Shown here: one piece after another, positions 52,028 through 60,120 of the stretch
Layout: the number at the start of each line of letters is the position of its first letter
How positions within the stretch are numbered: the stretch's first letter is position 1
Assembly: GCF_051811025.1 (NCBI RefSeq)
Contig: NZ_JBPWQE010000001.1
Location: 4,154,001 to 4,218,000 of the forward strand
Length of the DNA: 64,000 nt
Direction of reading: 5' to 3'
From: Tardiphaga sp051811025
GTDB taxonomy: Bacteria; Pseudomonadota; Alphaproteobacteria; Rhizobiales; Xanthobacteraceae
Program-made: the position numbers and the translations under genes
The notes under the pieces: model-generated
What the model was told of the DNA's origin: nothing
The model's database searches: none
What the model saw: the letters and a program-made list of their open reading frames with translations, nothing else

Positions 52028-52660
52028 ATGAAGAAGGATGAGCTACGGCAAAGAGTTAAGGACAGATTGGGACAATTGCAGCTTGGCGCAGTTGAAGCGG
52101 CTGTGCGGGTGCCAGGTCTAGAGCGCAACTATATCAACGATTTAGTCAGCGGAAAAAAGGGATCTTTCAATCAGTCTAAGCTGCCGCTTGTCGCTGAGGC
52201 GCTCGACATGACGGTAGCCGAATTAATTGGCCCGACCCGTCTGATCATCAGTGAGCGTCCGGGCTCAAAGGTCACACTAGTGCCATTGATCGATTTTGTT
52301 ACTGCCAGCCAACTCCGGACGCCAAGCAGCAAAATACCAACAGAAGATGTTCCGCTGCTCGCGTTCGCAGATCTGGGGCGGGGCGAGTTTTTTGCTCTGC
52401 GCGTTCAGGGCGACTCAATGGACCGCTACTCGCCCGAGGGTGCAATAATTGTGACCAATAAAGCGGACCGCACTCTCATTGGTGGAAAGTGCTACATTTT
52501 CTCGGTGAAAGGACAGACAACTTTCAAGATGTGGCAGAGCGGCGACATGCCGTATCTTGCCCCCCACTCCACAAATCCAGCGAATAAACCCACCCTCCTG
52601 CGGAAGAAAGCCGACATCGAAGTCATTGGGCGAGTGGTTCGCTCCATGATCAATTTGTAG
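52028..52660 (+). CDS. Phage repressor, XRE-type HTH with S24 LexA-like peptidase
   Basis: 210 residues. N-terminal helix-turn-helix (RVPGLERNYINDLVSGKKG), then an S24 domain with Ser130 in VQGDSMDRYSPEG and Lys167 in GQTTFKMWQ, the autocleavage dyad. Keeps prophage genes off until DNA damage triggers self-cleavage (family knowledge). Its start lies on the third of three operators and two more follow its stop. Appears intact though the prophage is not. Confidence 0.88.
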   Translation: MKKDELRQRVKDRLGQLQLGAVEAAVRVPGLERNYINDLVSGKKGSFNQSKLPLVAEALDMTVAELIGPTRLIISERPGSKVTLVPLIDFVTASQLRTPSSKIPTEDVPLLAFADLGRGEFFALRVQGDSMDRYSPEGAIIVTNKADRTLIGGKCYIFSVKGQTTFKMWQSGDMPYLAPHSTNPANKPTLLRKKADIEVIGRVVRSMINL

Positions 52661-52662
52661 GA

Positions 52663-52710
52663 AGTCGGATTTTTCCGACGAACTCGATTGACAGTCGGAT
52701 TTTTCCGACT
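52663..52710. promoter_or_regulatory. Two operator palindromes downstream of the repressor
   Basis: GTCGGATTTTTCCGAC appears at 52664-52679 and again at 52694-52709, 30 bp apart (the repressor stop is at 52660). Same half-sites as the three upstream operators. They could control rightward transcription of the following phage genes. Confidence 0.7.
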
Positions 52711-52747
52711 AGATTCATCTCCCTAATTAACCCATGGGAGATTTGAT

Positions 52748-53198
52748 TTGCACAACCTGCCAACCCCTTCCACGATCAACTCTGTCTCCGCCGCGGCCCA
52801 CCGTATCGGCCAGACGGACCCATGCGAGATCCGTAGGTGCATGGCTGACGATTTTTGCGAGTTGCTGGCCGGCCATGGCGCGTCACCGAGGAACACCTGC
52901 AGGTGAAGGGTTGGTCCCCAGCAGATCACCCTGCACCGCACCGAGACCCGCGAATTCCGGCACCTTGCATCGACCAAGCGAGCTTCTTGGTGTTATCCGC
53001 GTTGGCAAATGCAGCCGGCGCCGCCGTCTACCAGCGCTGGCGGAAATCCGGCCTCTCTCACGCGGAAGCGATGGAGCATCATCCGTTTTCGAGTGCTGGT
53101 TCGTGCGCGTGCGCGACCACACGCCGAAGCCCGTACACTACACGGCCGCGGCGGGTCCTGGATGCGTTCCTCGAAAGCATCGCGACGGCGAACGGCTG
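52748..53198 (+). pseudogene. Decayed phage gene region, three mixed frames
   Basis: Starts TTG 52748 with AAAHRIGQTDPCEIRRCMAD and DFCELLAGHG in one frame, continues as VTEEHLQVKGWSPAD in the next, then FECWFVRVRDHTPKPVHYTA in the frame leading into the next gene. Each piece is protein-like but no single frame covers it. Probably one or two early phage genes with several indels. Confidence 0.4.
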
Positions 53199-53915
53199 AT
53201 GCGCGTCTTGATCGACTGCGAAACCTGTGGCGTTGTCCGTCAGGCATTCACCGCCCGCGGGCACGACGCATGGTCGTGCGATCTCCTGCCGGCTGAGGAC
53301 AGAAGCAATCGACACATCGTCGGCGACATCCGCGATCTCCTGAACGACGGCTGGGATCTGCTGGCCGTCATGCATCCGCCCTGCACGCGCCTTTGCAACA
53401 GCGGCGTACGCTGGCTGCGCGAGCCGCCGACCAAGCTCAGCAGCGACGTCTATGCGCCCGACATCGTCGCGGCCTATGCGACGTGGGATCCCGAGCGCCG
53501 CCTCGCATTCATGTGGCAATGCCTCGACGAAGGCGCCGCTCTGTTCTCGGCTTGCTGGAATGCGCCGATCGAGCGGATCGCCGTCGAGAATCCGGTGATG
53601 CACGGCCATGCGAAATCGCGCATCGTCAATTTCGCGCGCGCCGCGCAGACCGTACAGCCGCACTGGTTTGGCGAGCGCGCCTTCAAGGCGACGGGGCTCT
53701 ATCTCAAGAACCTGCCGCCGCTCACCAAGACCAACCCACTGACGCCGCCGCGTCCCGGCACGGCCGAGCACAAGGCATGGTCGGCCGTGCATCGCGCGTC
53801 GCCAGGCCGAAACAGGTGGAAAGTGCGCAGCCGCGCGTTCGACGGCATCGCGGACGCCATGGCCGACCAGTGGGGACGCGTCGAACAGACAGCGGTCGCA
53901 CGGAACGCCGTCTGA
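53199..53915 (+). CDS. C5-cytosine-methyltransferase-like phage protein
   Basis: 238 residues from ATG 53199; the frame is open further upstream but that part belongs to decayed sequence. The N-terminus has a Rossmann-like start (MRVLIDCETCGVVRQAFTAR, SCDLLPAEDRSN), then HPPCTRLCNSGVRWL with a PPC motif and RIAVENPVMHGHAK with an ENP motif, as in motifs IV and VI of C5-methyltransferases. A target-recognition domain is not evident. Phage enzymes of this sort may modify DNA or nucleotides; activity unproven. Confidence 0.6.
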   Translation: MRVLIDCETCGVVRQAFTARGHDAWSCDLLPAEDRSNRHIVGDIRDLLNDGWDLLAVMHPPCTRLCNSGVRWLREPPTKLSSDVYAPDIVAAYATWDPERRLAFMWQCLDEGAALFSACWNAPIERIAVENPVMHGHAKSRIVNFARAAQTVQPHWFGERAFKATGLYLKNLPPLTKTNPLTPPRPGTAEHKAWSAVHRASPGRNRWKVRSRAFDGIADAMADQWGRVEQTAVARNAV

Positions 53916-53916
53916 G

Positions 53917-54135
53917 ATGGCACGCACGGCGCCGGGCGAATTCACGGAGGAATGGCTACTCAAGGCCATCGACACCGTGTCGTTCTGCATTGTGGAAGAC
54001 GGCGCGGTCTACGCACCAATTTTGGAGCGGCTCGAACACGAGTTGGAATTGGTCCGCCGCAAGGACGACGTCGTCGCTCGCGCGCGGCGGAACGTCGAGT
54101 TGCGGAACCAGCGCCTTGCCGAAGCACAGCTCTAG
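53917..54135 (+). CDS. Short phage-type hypothetical protein
   Basis: 72 residues starting one base after the preceding stop. Acidic and helical (GEFTEEWLLKAIDTVSFCIV, PILERLEHELELVRRKDDVV), ending in an Arg-rich helix. Commonly seen in rhizobial prophages; function unknown. Probably co-transcribed with the methyltransferase-like gene. Confidence 0.55.
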   Translation: MARTAPGEFTEEWLLKAIDTVSFCIVEDGAVYAPILERLEHELELVRRKDDVVARARRNVELRNQRLAEAQL

Positions 54136-54235
54136 CGGCAGCATCACGCCACTATTTCATCGAGGGAAGAATGAAACCGCTAACTAACTAAAAGCGGCCG
54201 GAGGGTGAGCGGTGATTTCGGGTCAGCTCTGGCGC

Positions 54236-54937
54236 TTACTCGCCGAAATATTGCTCAAGCTCGCGCCTGAATTTCGGCAACTGAAGCTCGTATCGCGCGA
54301 TGCGTGCTTCGATAAGGGACTGGAAATCGGACAATTGAGCAATGGCAGTACGAAATTCAGCCAATCCCCGATCATAGGCGGCTTTCTGTTGCAATGTTTT
54401 GTTCAGGTCTCCTCGCAACGCCACTTGGGCCACCCACGAACTAGTTCCCATCGCGCGCAGAATGTCTGCAAAGTAACGTCGATGACGATCATCGACCCGT
54501 GGGAGTTTGCTGCGGATCAAATCGATTGGCGCCGTGAAACCATCGTCACGATATCCTTGGTCCGTAAGTATTTTTATCACAAGGTCGGGCTCATTGCCGA
54601 CAAGTTCAAGAAGGTAGTTCAGATTTTCAAGCGCCGCAGCGAGATCTTGAAGACCAGGAAGGTCACGCTCAATACGATCCTCCTCGCGGCTTATCATAGA
54701 AGCACGCATCTGCCTTTTGATTCCTTGCCAACCAAAATAGATGGCTATCGCGGCTACGAACGCCGTCACCAGATTTCCGATAAGTCCGCCTGCAAAGCCG
54801 AGCCAATCTGTGCGCGGGCCGCCGTTTACCCAGCCAATCAGAGCAACTATCCAAATAGGCAAGGTAAAGAAGGAAACTGTGCTGCCGGCTGCAAAGGCGA
54901 GCAACGCGATCCCGCCCGTGGTCAGTCCACGTTTCAT
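54236..54937 (-). CDS. Two-TM membrane protein with cytoplasmic helical domain
   Basis: 233 residues from ATG 54937 (ATG 54949 also in frame). Two hydrophobic helices (about 5-35 and 43-70), then a long hydrophilic helical region (ENLNYLLELVGNEPDLVIKI, RRELEQYFGE end). No catalytic motif. It begins 45 bp after the 91-residue gene ends and may be co-transcribed. Membrane proteins with such tails occur near conflict genes, but no function can be assigned. Confidence 0.6.
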   Translation of the reverse strand: MKRGLTTGGIALLAFAAGSTVSFFTLPIWIVALIGWVNGGPRTDWLGFAGGLIGNLVTAFVAAIAIYFGWQGIKRQMRASMISREEDRIERDLPGLQDLAAALENLNYLLELVGNEPDLVIKILTDQGYRDDGFTAPIDLIRSKLPRVDDRHRRYFADILRAMGTSSWVAQVALRGDLNKTLQQKAAYDRGLAEFRTAIAQLSDFQSLIEARIARYELQLPKFRRELEQYFGE

Positions 54938-54981
54938 GCGATCATCCAAGTGTCAGTTGCTCGGGGAGGTCGATGGCGGCT

Positions 54982-55257
54982 CTAGACCTCAGAGGCCCAT
55001 CGCGCGATGCGGCGCTTTTCGACATCGAACTCCGTGATGCCGGTCCAATCGATCTTGGGATACTGGCGGCAAAGTTCGGTCGTCGCACTGTCGTAGCGCG
55101 ACAGAGCATCGAGTGGCATGACGTCGACCGCCGATCGCCAGTTTGTGCCATCGACGCGGCGCGGTTCACGCTCGGTGATCGAAATTGCGCAGCCCTGCGG
55201 AGGCTGCACATAGCGAACGAGATCTTCAATGAATTCCTGAGCGCCCTTCAATGGCAT
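54982..55257 (-). CDS. Small hypothetical protein, paralogue of 59665-59946
   Basis: 91 residues from ATG 55257, GGAG upstream. Shares MPLKGAQEFIE, then AIS-TER, GTNW/DTNW, RYDS, IDW-GITE and RRIARW-SEV with the product at 59665-59946, about 60 percent identical by eye. Unlike the other copy, its downstream small gene is missing. Cytosolic, function unknown. Confidence 0.65.
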   Translation of the reverse strand: MPLKGAQEFIEDLVRYVQPPQGCAISITEREPRRVDGTNWRSAVDVMPLDALSRYDSATTELCRQYPKIDWTGITEFDVEKRRIARWASEV

Positions 55258-55519
55258 GTCACGGCTCCGTTTGCGCTGCGTCGACGTGTTGCCGCGCGGG
55301 ATTTCAAGGTCTGGTTGTCTTAACATGACCGACGAAAGCCGACAATCGCGGTCGAAATCCGTGTCGCATGCGACAGGCCAAAGCGTGGACGAGCGGCTGA
55401 AGATAATTTCGGCCTCACCGCGGCGGGTCTCGATGATGGCGACAACGAGTGCCCTTAACGTCGCAACTGATTTGCGTTTGTAACACGCCTTTGTAGCGAG
55501 GCTGCGGCTTCTAGTATCA
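55258..55519. other. Intergenic stretch without a supportable gene
   Basis: Both strands have open frames (minus up to 55554, plus 55326-55483) but neither has both protein-like composition and a ribosome site. Contains the promoter side of the 91-residue gene. Confidence 0.3.
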
Positions 55520-56263
55520 TCAATACCGGAAAGACTGGATAGCCGTGGGATCATTCTCCATCAGCTGCCAGTTGAAGTCGTACCTGTCGTCTGAGGGCCA
55601 ATCGTCGGGAAACCTAACAAGAAAATAGCCGCCCATCGCGAAGCCAAAGCCATCGGTGGGTTCATCACCCGCGCTTAAGACTGCTGGGCTTCCGTCCTCA
55701 TCTAAAAACTGAGCGGATAGCAAAACTACGAGGGCACAGGCGGCGCTAATAAGGTTGTCGAAGCTTGCATGGCTAAAATTATGATGCCTTGAGTGCTTGA
55801 CGCTATTGTACGCTTGGTACCAAGGCAGCTGCCCGCCCCCAACCCAAGTCGCAAATGGCTGTCTACGACTTGCAGATCCTTCCCAGACCGGCAGCTTAAT
55901 CTCGTACGAAGATAAGCGATGTGAAGTATTGATTTTTGCGTAGTCGGCCATCGTCCAATAACCTTGCCGCGCAGCGTAACCGTTCTCAGACAGTATAGCT
56001 TTGCAGTTCGATTCCACCTCGAAACAACACCGTGCGTGAAGCTCAAGAATGCGATGAGAGTAACAGGGAAGATTGGTATCCGACGGCTCAACGTAATCGA
56101 ATAACTGAAGGAGGTCCTTTTGAATTATCTGGAATGCTCGCACATAGTGCATCATACCTGACGCAAATTGCGGATGCCTCACATAGCGCCCGTTTCCGCT
56201 TCGTTGATAGCTGCCGTCCGCTAGCTGCCGTACGGTTCGTTTGAAGGGCCTATTTACTGGCAT
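55520..56263 (-). CDS. HEPN-like hypothetical protein (larger member of an overlapping pair)
   Basis: 247 residues. Helical; the region PWYQAYNSVKHSRHHNF followed by DNLISAACALVVLLSAQFL resembles HEPN-type domains, where a helix pair carries the N/R-x-H residues. The start overlaps the upstream 192-residue gene by 14 nt, so they form a coupled pair. HEPN proteins often act as RNases in toxin-antitoxin or anti-phage systems (family knowledge); activity here is inference. Confidence 0.5.
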   Translation of the reverse strand: MPVNRPFKRTVRQLADGSYQRSGNGRYVRHPQFASGMMHYVRAFQIIQKDLLQLFDYVEPSDTNLPCYSHRILELHARCCFEVESNCKAILSENGYAARQGYWTMADYAKINTSHRLSSYEIKLPVWEGSASRRQPFATWVGGGQLPWYQAYNSVKHSRHHNFSHASFDNLISAACALVVLLSAQFLDEDGSPAVLSAGDEPTDGFGFAMGGYFLVRFPDDWPSDDRYDFNWQLMENDPTAIQSFRY

Positions 56264-56828
56264 CTCGCAGCTCCGCCGCCTGAATCCCTTTAGTTAAGCC
56301 GTCAGAGTCATCGACCCCAATAGTGGGAGCGCCGTGGAAAAGAGGTAGCGCTGTTTGCATGAGGCTCTGCCAAGCCGCCGTGCATTCTGAAGCAAACACC
56401 TCGATTTCATTCAATGTGACACACCGGAAGTTGTCATAGGAGCTGTTAGACCACTCTTGTATTCCAACTGCAGCCTCCTCAGCCGAACTGACGCGCCCCC
56501 ACATGGAGTGAAAAAAGGCCTTACGCGCGGAGTATAGTAGTTCGGCTCTATTCAAATCGTCCATCAGCGACTGGTCGGCACACCGTTTCCCTGCGACCGC
56601 CCTCAATTGCTGAAATATATTCTTGACTTTGAAGCCATTCGGACCCCGCAGGTCCGCTACAGCATCAAACCAGATCGGGCCCTGGATAGACGCAGCCAGA
56701 GTACAGACTGTTGCTTCGAGCTGCGACCACCGATACAGCGCGCGGCCAATTGCTGCATAGTATTCTCTGGGAAGCTCTGCGCCATCAGAGCTGAAATGTG
56801 TAAAAGTGGGCGCCACGTTGTCAGGCAT
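56250..56828 (-). CDS. HEPN-like hypothetical protein (first of an overlapping pair)
   Basis: 192 residues. N-terminal helix YYAAIGRALYRWSQLEATVC and the segment LYSARKAFFHSMWGRV, in which R-x4-H matches the HEPN RNase motif, are typical of a common family of WSQLEA / RN-x-H-G-W proteins. The downstream gene overlaps by 14 nt. No signal peptide. Role as RNase toxin or phage-sensing protein is inferred only. Confidence 0.5.
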   Translation of the reverse strand: MPDNVAPTFTHFSSDGAELPREYYAAIGRALYRWSQLEATVCTLAASIQGPIWFDAVADLRGPNGFKVKNIFQQLRAVAGKRCADQSLMDDLNRAELLYSARKAFFHSMWGRVSSAEEAAVGIQEWSNSSYDNFRCVTLNEIEVFASECTAAWQSLMQTALPLFHGAPTIGVDDSDGLTKGIQAAELRDASK

Positions 56829-56893
56829 ATGTCTGCTATCACTGTCTCAGCCGACAGCACCATCCGCCAATCGCCCGCCGAGAGCAACAGCGA

Positions 56894-57274
56894 TCACTTA
56901 GGGCGAAACACATGCGGCTGAATGACTTGGTCCGCCCAAGCACAGGTGTCACCGCCACAGTACTTTCGCAGGACTCCCGGTTCGGGGTAGGTCACCCGCC
57001 AATTGAACTTGTGGGACGAGGGGGATCGGCCACGGTCGTTCAGAAAGCCCCTTACAATCGTCAATGGGGCGTTATCTTCAAATTTCATGACTAAAGCCTG
57101 GAGGAGATACCTCAATGAATTCTCGGATAGGCGATGTTGCGGGACGTGAATATGGTAAGCTCGACTCACGCTACCTTGAGCGTACTGCTCTACAACGAGA
57201 CAAATTTCCTTCGGCTGCAGCTCGTCGCAAAGCTTATAATGCTCGTACATTATCGGCTCCAAAAATTGCTCCAA
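56894..57274 (-). CDS. Unknown protein upstream of the HEPN-like pair
   Basis: 126 residues, hydrophilic with five cysteines in total. Segments KEICLVVEQYAQGSVSRAYH and FNWRVTYPEPGVLRKYCGGD are protein-like. The HEPN-like pair follows 65 bp later on the same strand. It is divergent from the CBASS gene pair (first ATG 57494). No family recognised. Confidence 0.5.
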   Translation of the reverse strand: MEQFLEPIMYEHYKLCDELQPKEICLVVEQYAQGSVSRAYHIHVPQHRLSENSLRYLLQALVMKFEDNAPLTIVRGFLNDRGRSPSSHKFNWRVTYPEPGVLRKYCGGDTCAWADQVIQPHVFRPK

Positions 57275-57493
57275 TCACACCACCATCACGCGACTTCTGA
57301 TCATGATCAAGGATAACCTCGATCCCATTGCTGGAGACCAATTGCTCCTAATCGGGCGTCCTTCAATACCTGCTAGCCTCTAGCGGGCCATGCATGGCTT
57401 GCAACGAAAGAGACGAGGGATAACCAATTCAGCGGCATAGACGACTCTCCGAAGCGCGATATACAGATTGTATCGGCATTCGAGCACCATCTC

Positions 57494-58357
57494 ATGGTTA
57501 CATCGATTCAAGAGGGCTTCGAGGGATTACGCTCAAGCCTGGAAATCACTGGCCTTCAAAGCACCCTCGTTTCTGTTCGGCAGCAGAACGTGCGCAAGGT
57601 CATTCAAGCTTCTATGGAGGTGCTGGAGGATTTCCAGACTGGCTCCTACGCTCGCTCCACCATGATCGCCCCGTTGAAAGAGGCGGACATCGATATCCTC
57701 ATTATCTTCGACGTGAAGTATTACGCGATGGGCCCAGCGGGTTTGCTCGACGCCACCAAGCGCGCATTGAAGAAGACCTATACCAGCACGCCGGATATCA
57801 GCAGGAATGGCCAGGCTGTCACCATCCGTTTCACTGATTTCGTTGTCGATGTCGTCGCCGGCTTCTACCGAACGACCGGCGGCTACCTTATCGCAAACTC
57901 CATCACCAACTCGTGGCTTGAGACTGATCCCAAGGCCCACGTCAAGATTATGAGCGACGCCAACAAAGCGCACAGCGGGAAATTGGTGCCACTCATTAAA
58001 ATGCTCAAGGGCTGGAATAAGAGCCATGGGTCGTTCTTCCGCTCATTCCATATCGAAGTCCTCGCCCTGGAGATTTTGAACAACGTCCGCATCACGGACT
58101 ACCCATCAGGCGTTCGTTTTTTCTTCGATAAAGCGCGCAGCATCGTTAAAGGCAAGAACCTCGATCCCGCGGGATACGGCGACGACATCGGAAGTTACAT
58201 CAACACCCCCGCAAAGGTTGAAGAGGCTGTCCGTCGTATGCAGACAGCCCACGACATCTGCCTACGGGCGGAGCAGTTTGCGATAAGAGGTCAAATCCGC
58301 GATTCCGTGGATGCCTGGCGAAGGTTGTTCTCGGACTATTTCCCCGCATATGGCTGA
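57494..58357 (+). CDS. CD-NTase (cGAS/DncV-like nucleotidyltransferase) of a CBASS system
   Basis: 287 residues. Nucleotidyltransferase motif GSYARSTMI (Gly50-Ser51) followed by EADIDILIIF with Asp65 and Asp67, and the third acid Asp119 in FTDFVVDVVAG: a complete metal triad. The helical C-terminus is an OAS-type domain. CD-NTases make cyclic oligonucleotides on phage infection that activate an effector. The frame stays open upstream of this ATG for about 40 codons with protein-like residues (DDSPKRDIQIVSAFEHH), but the only codon at the expected start is ATA (57437), so the true start is uncertain. Effector gene overlaps the end by 8 nt. Confidence 0.85.
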   Translation: MVTSIQEGFEGLRSSLEITGLQSTLVSVRQQNVRKVIQASMEVLEDFQTGSYARSTMIAPLKEADIDILIIFDVKYYAMGPAGLLDATKRALKKTYTSTPDISRNGQAVTIRFTDFVVDVVAGFYRTTGGYLIANSITNSWLETDPKAHVKIMSDANKAHSGKLVPLIKMLKGWNKSHGSFFRSFHIEVLALEILNNVRITDYPSGVRFFFDKARSIVKGKNLDPAGYGDDIGSYINTPAKVEEAVRRMQTAHDICLRAEQFAIRGQIRDSVDAWRRLFSDYFPAYG

Positions 58358-58988
58358 CATCACAACGGGCGAGAAGCCCGCCTCCCAATCGCGAGCTAAA
58401 ATCATCGTCGAGGCTCAGCGCCTTGAGGAGAGCACGCTTCATTCTTTGAAGGGCCACCATGAGGCGTGCAGTGGCTGGTCCAGGAGGCATCTTTATCTTG
58501 GCCTGCCTATCGTCATCATCTCCGCCATCGTCGGCGCGGCCGCATTCTCACAAGCAGCCAAAACCGAACCATGGATAGGTGTGGTTGCCGGTCTCTTTTC
58601 CATCGCCATCGCTGTCTTATCCGGCATCAGCACGTTCCTAAATCCCAATGAAAAACAGAGCGCTCACCTCATCGCGGCACACGCTTTCGACAAGCTCAAC
58701 AATGACACCCGGATTTTCTGGTCTATCGAGGCCTGGCAGGAAGAGTCCGAAGAGGTGATAACCTCGCAGCTCCGCGAGTTAGTCGAGCGAAAGAACGAAC
58801 TCAACAGCAAAAGCCCGCAGATTCCGAAGTGGGCATACAAGCGGGCGAAGAAGGGCATTGACGAGGGCCAGGCGGACTTCAAGGTCGATAAACCCGCTGA
58901 GCCAAACCAATTGCCAGCAAGCAGTCCCGAGCAGGCACCTGTGCGTCGCCTGAATTTGGCGAAGCGGTTTCCGAGGAAGCCTGACTGA
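58350..58988 (+). CDS. SLATT-domain two-TM effector of the CBASS pair
   Basis: 212 residues from ATG 58350, overlapping the CD-NTase stop by 8 nt. Order: helical N-terminus (AKIIVEAQRLEESTLHSLKG), two transmembrane helices (about 48-68 and 74-94), then a conserved helix with ISTFLNPNEKQSAHLIAAHA and a charged C-terminal tail. This is the SLATT (SMODS/SLOG-associated 2-TM) layout; such proteins are thought to form pores or disrupt the membrane when they bind the nucleotide signal. Cap2/Cap3 or HORMA/TRIP13 genes are absent, so this is a minimal two-gene system. Confidence 0.8.
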   Translation: MADITTGEKPASQSRAKIIVEAQRLEESTLHSLKGHHEACSGWSRRHLYLGLPIVIISAIVGAAAFSQAAKTEPWIGVVAGLFSIAIAVLSGISTFLNPNEKQSAHLIAAHAFDKLNNDTRIFWSIEAWQEESEEVITSQLRELVERKNELNSKSPQIPKWAYKRAKKGIDEGQADFKVDKPAEPNQLPASSPEQAPVRRLNLAKRFPRKPD

Positions 58989-59427
58989 GATAAGGGGCAG
59001 TAATCGCGCGGCGGAATATTGAGTTGCGTATGCACGTTGCTTCTATGCCACTGCGCGCACGCGCTGTGGTGTCAGCTCCGACGCCGTCAAGTCATGCGCG
59101 ATCTAGCTTGCATCCTGAGCAACTATCGACCTGTCAGGGGCATCGCGACGCGGTCCCTCGCGATGAGCGCGGCGCACCACGAACAGGTTCGAGCGCGGCC
59201 GGAACGTTGTTATTCAACCAGACTTCCAGCGCGTAAATGTATCGAACGGCTCGATCAGCTTGCCGATGAGAGCCGCGGGCAACCATCCGATCAAGGTAAT
59301 CACTTGCCAAGCGCGCGCTTTCGGCACGTCCGTTGAACTTCGCTGCGGTCATCCTCTATTTCCCTTGCCAAACACGGTGCTCCATTTCTTTCGTTAGTTG
59401 AGCACCTTCGGCCCAAATGAAGCGTCT
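58989..59427. other. Region with one doubtful short frame
   Basis: About 440 bp. A minus-strand frame 59134-59352 (72 residues, SARLASDYLDRMVARGSHRQ then ADRAVRYIYALEVWLNNNVP) is protein-like and might be real or a fragment; I see no good start context. Nothing else supportable. Confidence 0.3.
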
Positions 59428-59661
59428 TCAGATATCCTCGAACTCAACGACAATCGGGTCATCACCGCGCGCGGCCTTTCCGTTGGCCGCTGCTTCAATT
59501 CTAACTCGATGTGTGGAAAGCACATCTTCGTAGGTCGCGTCTGTGATCTCGTCCAAAACCTGCAGGTTTCCGAGCACTCTGAGCGCGTTCAGCGAGATGG
59601 CACGAATAGGTCCAGTCTTGTCTTTGTGAAAGACCATCACATTGCCTTGGCGAACAGCCAT
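59428..59661 (-). CDS. Short hypothetical protein following the 93-residue gene
   Basis: 77 residues starting 3 bp after the stop of the upstream gene. Sequence VMVFHKDKTGPIRAISLNAL and THRVRIEAAANGKAARGDDP, acidic tail. Cytosolic. Forms a two-gene unit with 59665-59946. Function unknown. Confidence 0.55.
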   Translation of the reverse strand: MAVRQGNVMVFHKDKTGPIRAISLNALRVLGNLQVLDEITDATYEDVLSTHRVRIEAAANGKAARGDDPIVVEFEDI

Positions 59662-59664
59662 TCC

Positions 59665-59946
59665 TCAGCCCTCGACTTCGGAAAGCCAGCGGGCGATGCG
59701 GCGGCGCTTGCCGTCCATCTCCGTAATCCCTTCCCAATCGATCGTAGGATGTTGACGGCGCATCTCGGCGACAGTGCTGTCGTAGCGGACCATGACGTCG
59801 GGCGACATATTGCCAATGCCCGCGATCCAATTGGTATCGTCTGCATTTTTTTGCTGCCGCTCGGTGACAGAGATCGCTTGGCCGCGAGCCGGGCGAACAG
59901 CCCGCACCATCTCTTCAATAAATTCCTGCGCTCCCTTAAGGGGCAT
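59665..59946 (-). CDS. Small hypothetical protein, paralogue of 54982-55257
   Basis: 93 residues from ATG 59946, GGAGG upstream. MPLKGAQEFIEEMVRAVRPA, AISVTERQQ, IDWEGITEMD and RRRIARWLSEVEG are shared with the copy at 54982. No motif of known function. It lies 226 bp from the divergent brnT gene. Confidence 0.65.
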   Translation of the reverse strand: MPLKGAQEFIEEMVRAVRPARGQAISVTERQQKNADDTNWIAGIGNMSPDVMVRYDSTVAEMRRQHPTIDWEGITEMDGKRRRIARWLSEVEG

Positions 59947-60120
59947 GTAAAACCTCCTTTTTTTTCAATACCTCCGTAGGTAGTTTGTCACCGCGCACCC
60001 TTCAAGGGGTTGAGCTGGCGAGGCCATGCTGTCGACCGACGAAACCCGATATCTCATCGAGCACGATGGCGAATAAGCGATGACCGGCGGAAGCCGCCCC
60101 CTGACTCCGCACTATTTTTT

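Noticed and set aside
52734..53915. Single 393-residue gene covering the methyltransferase-like region
   Set aside because: The first 155 codons do not look like one protein; protein-like pieces lie in other frames there.
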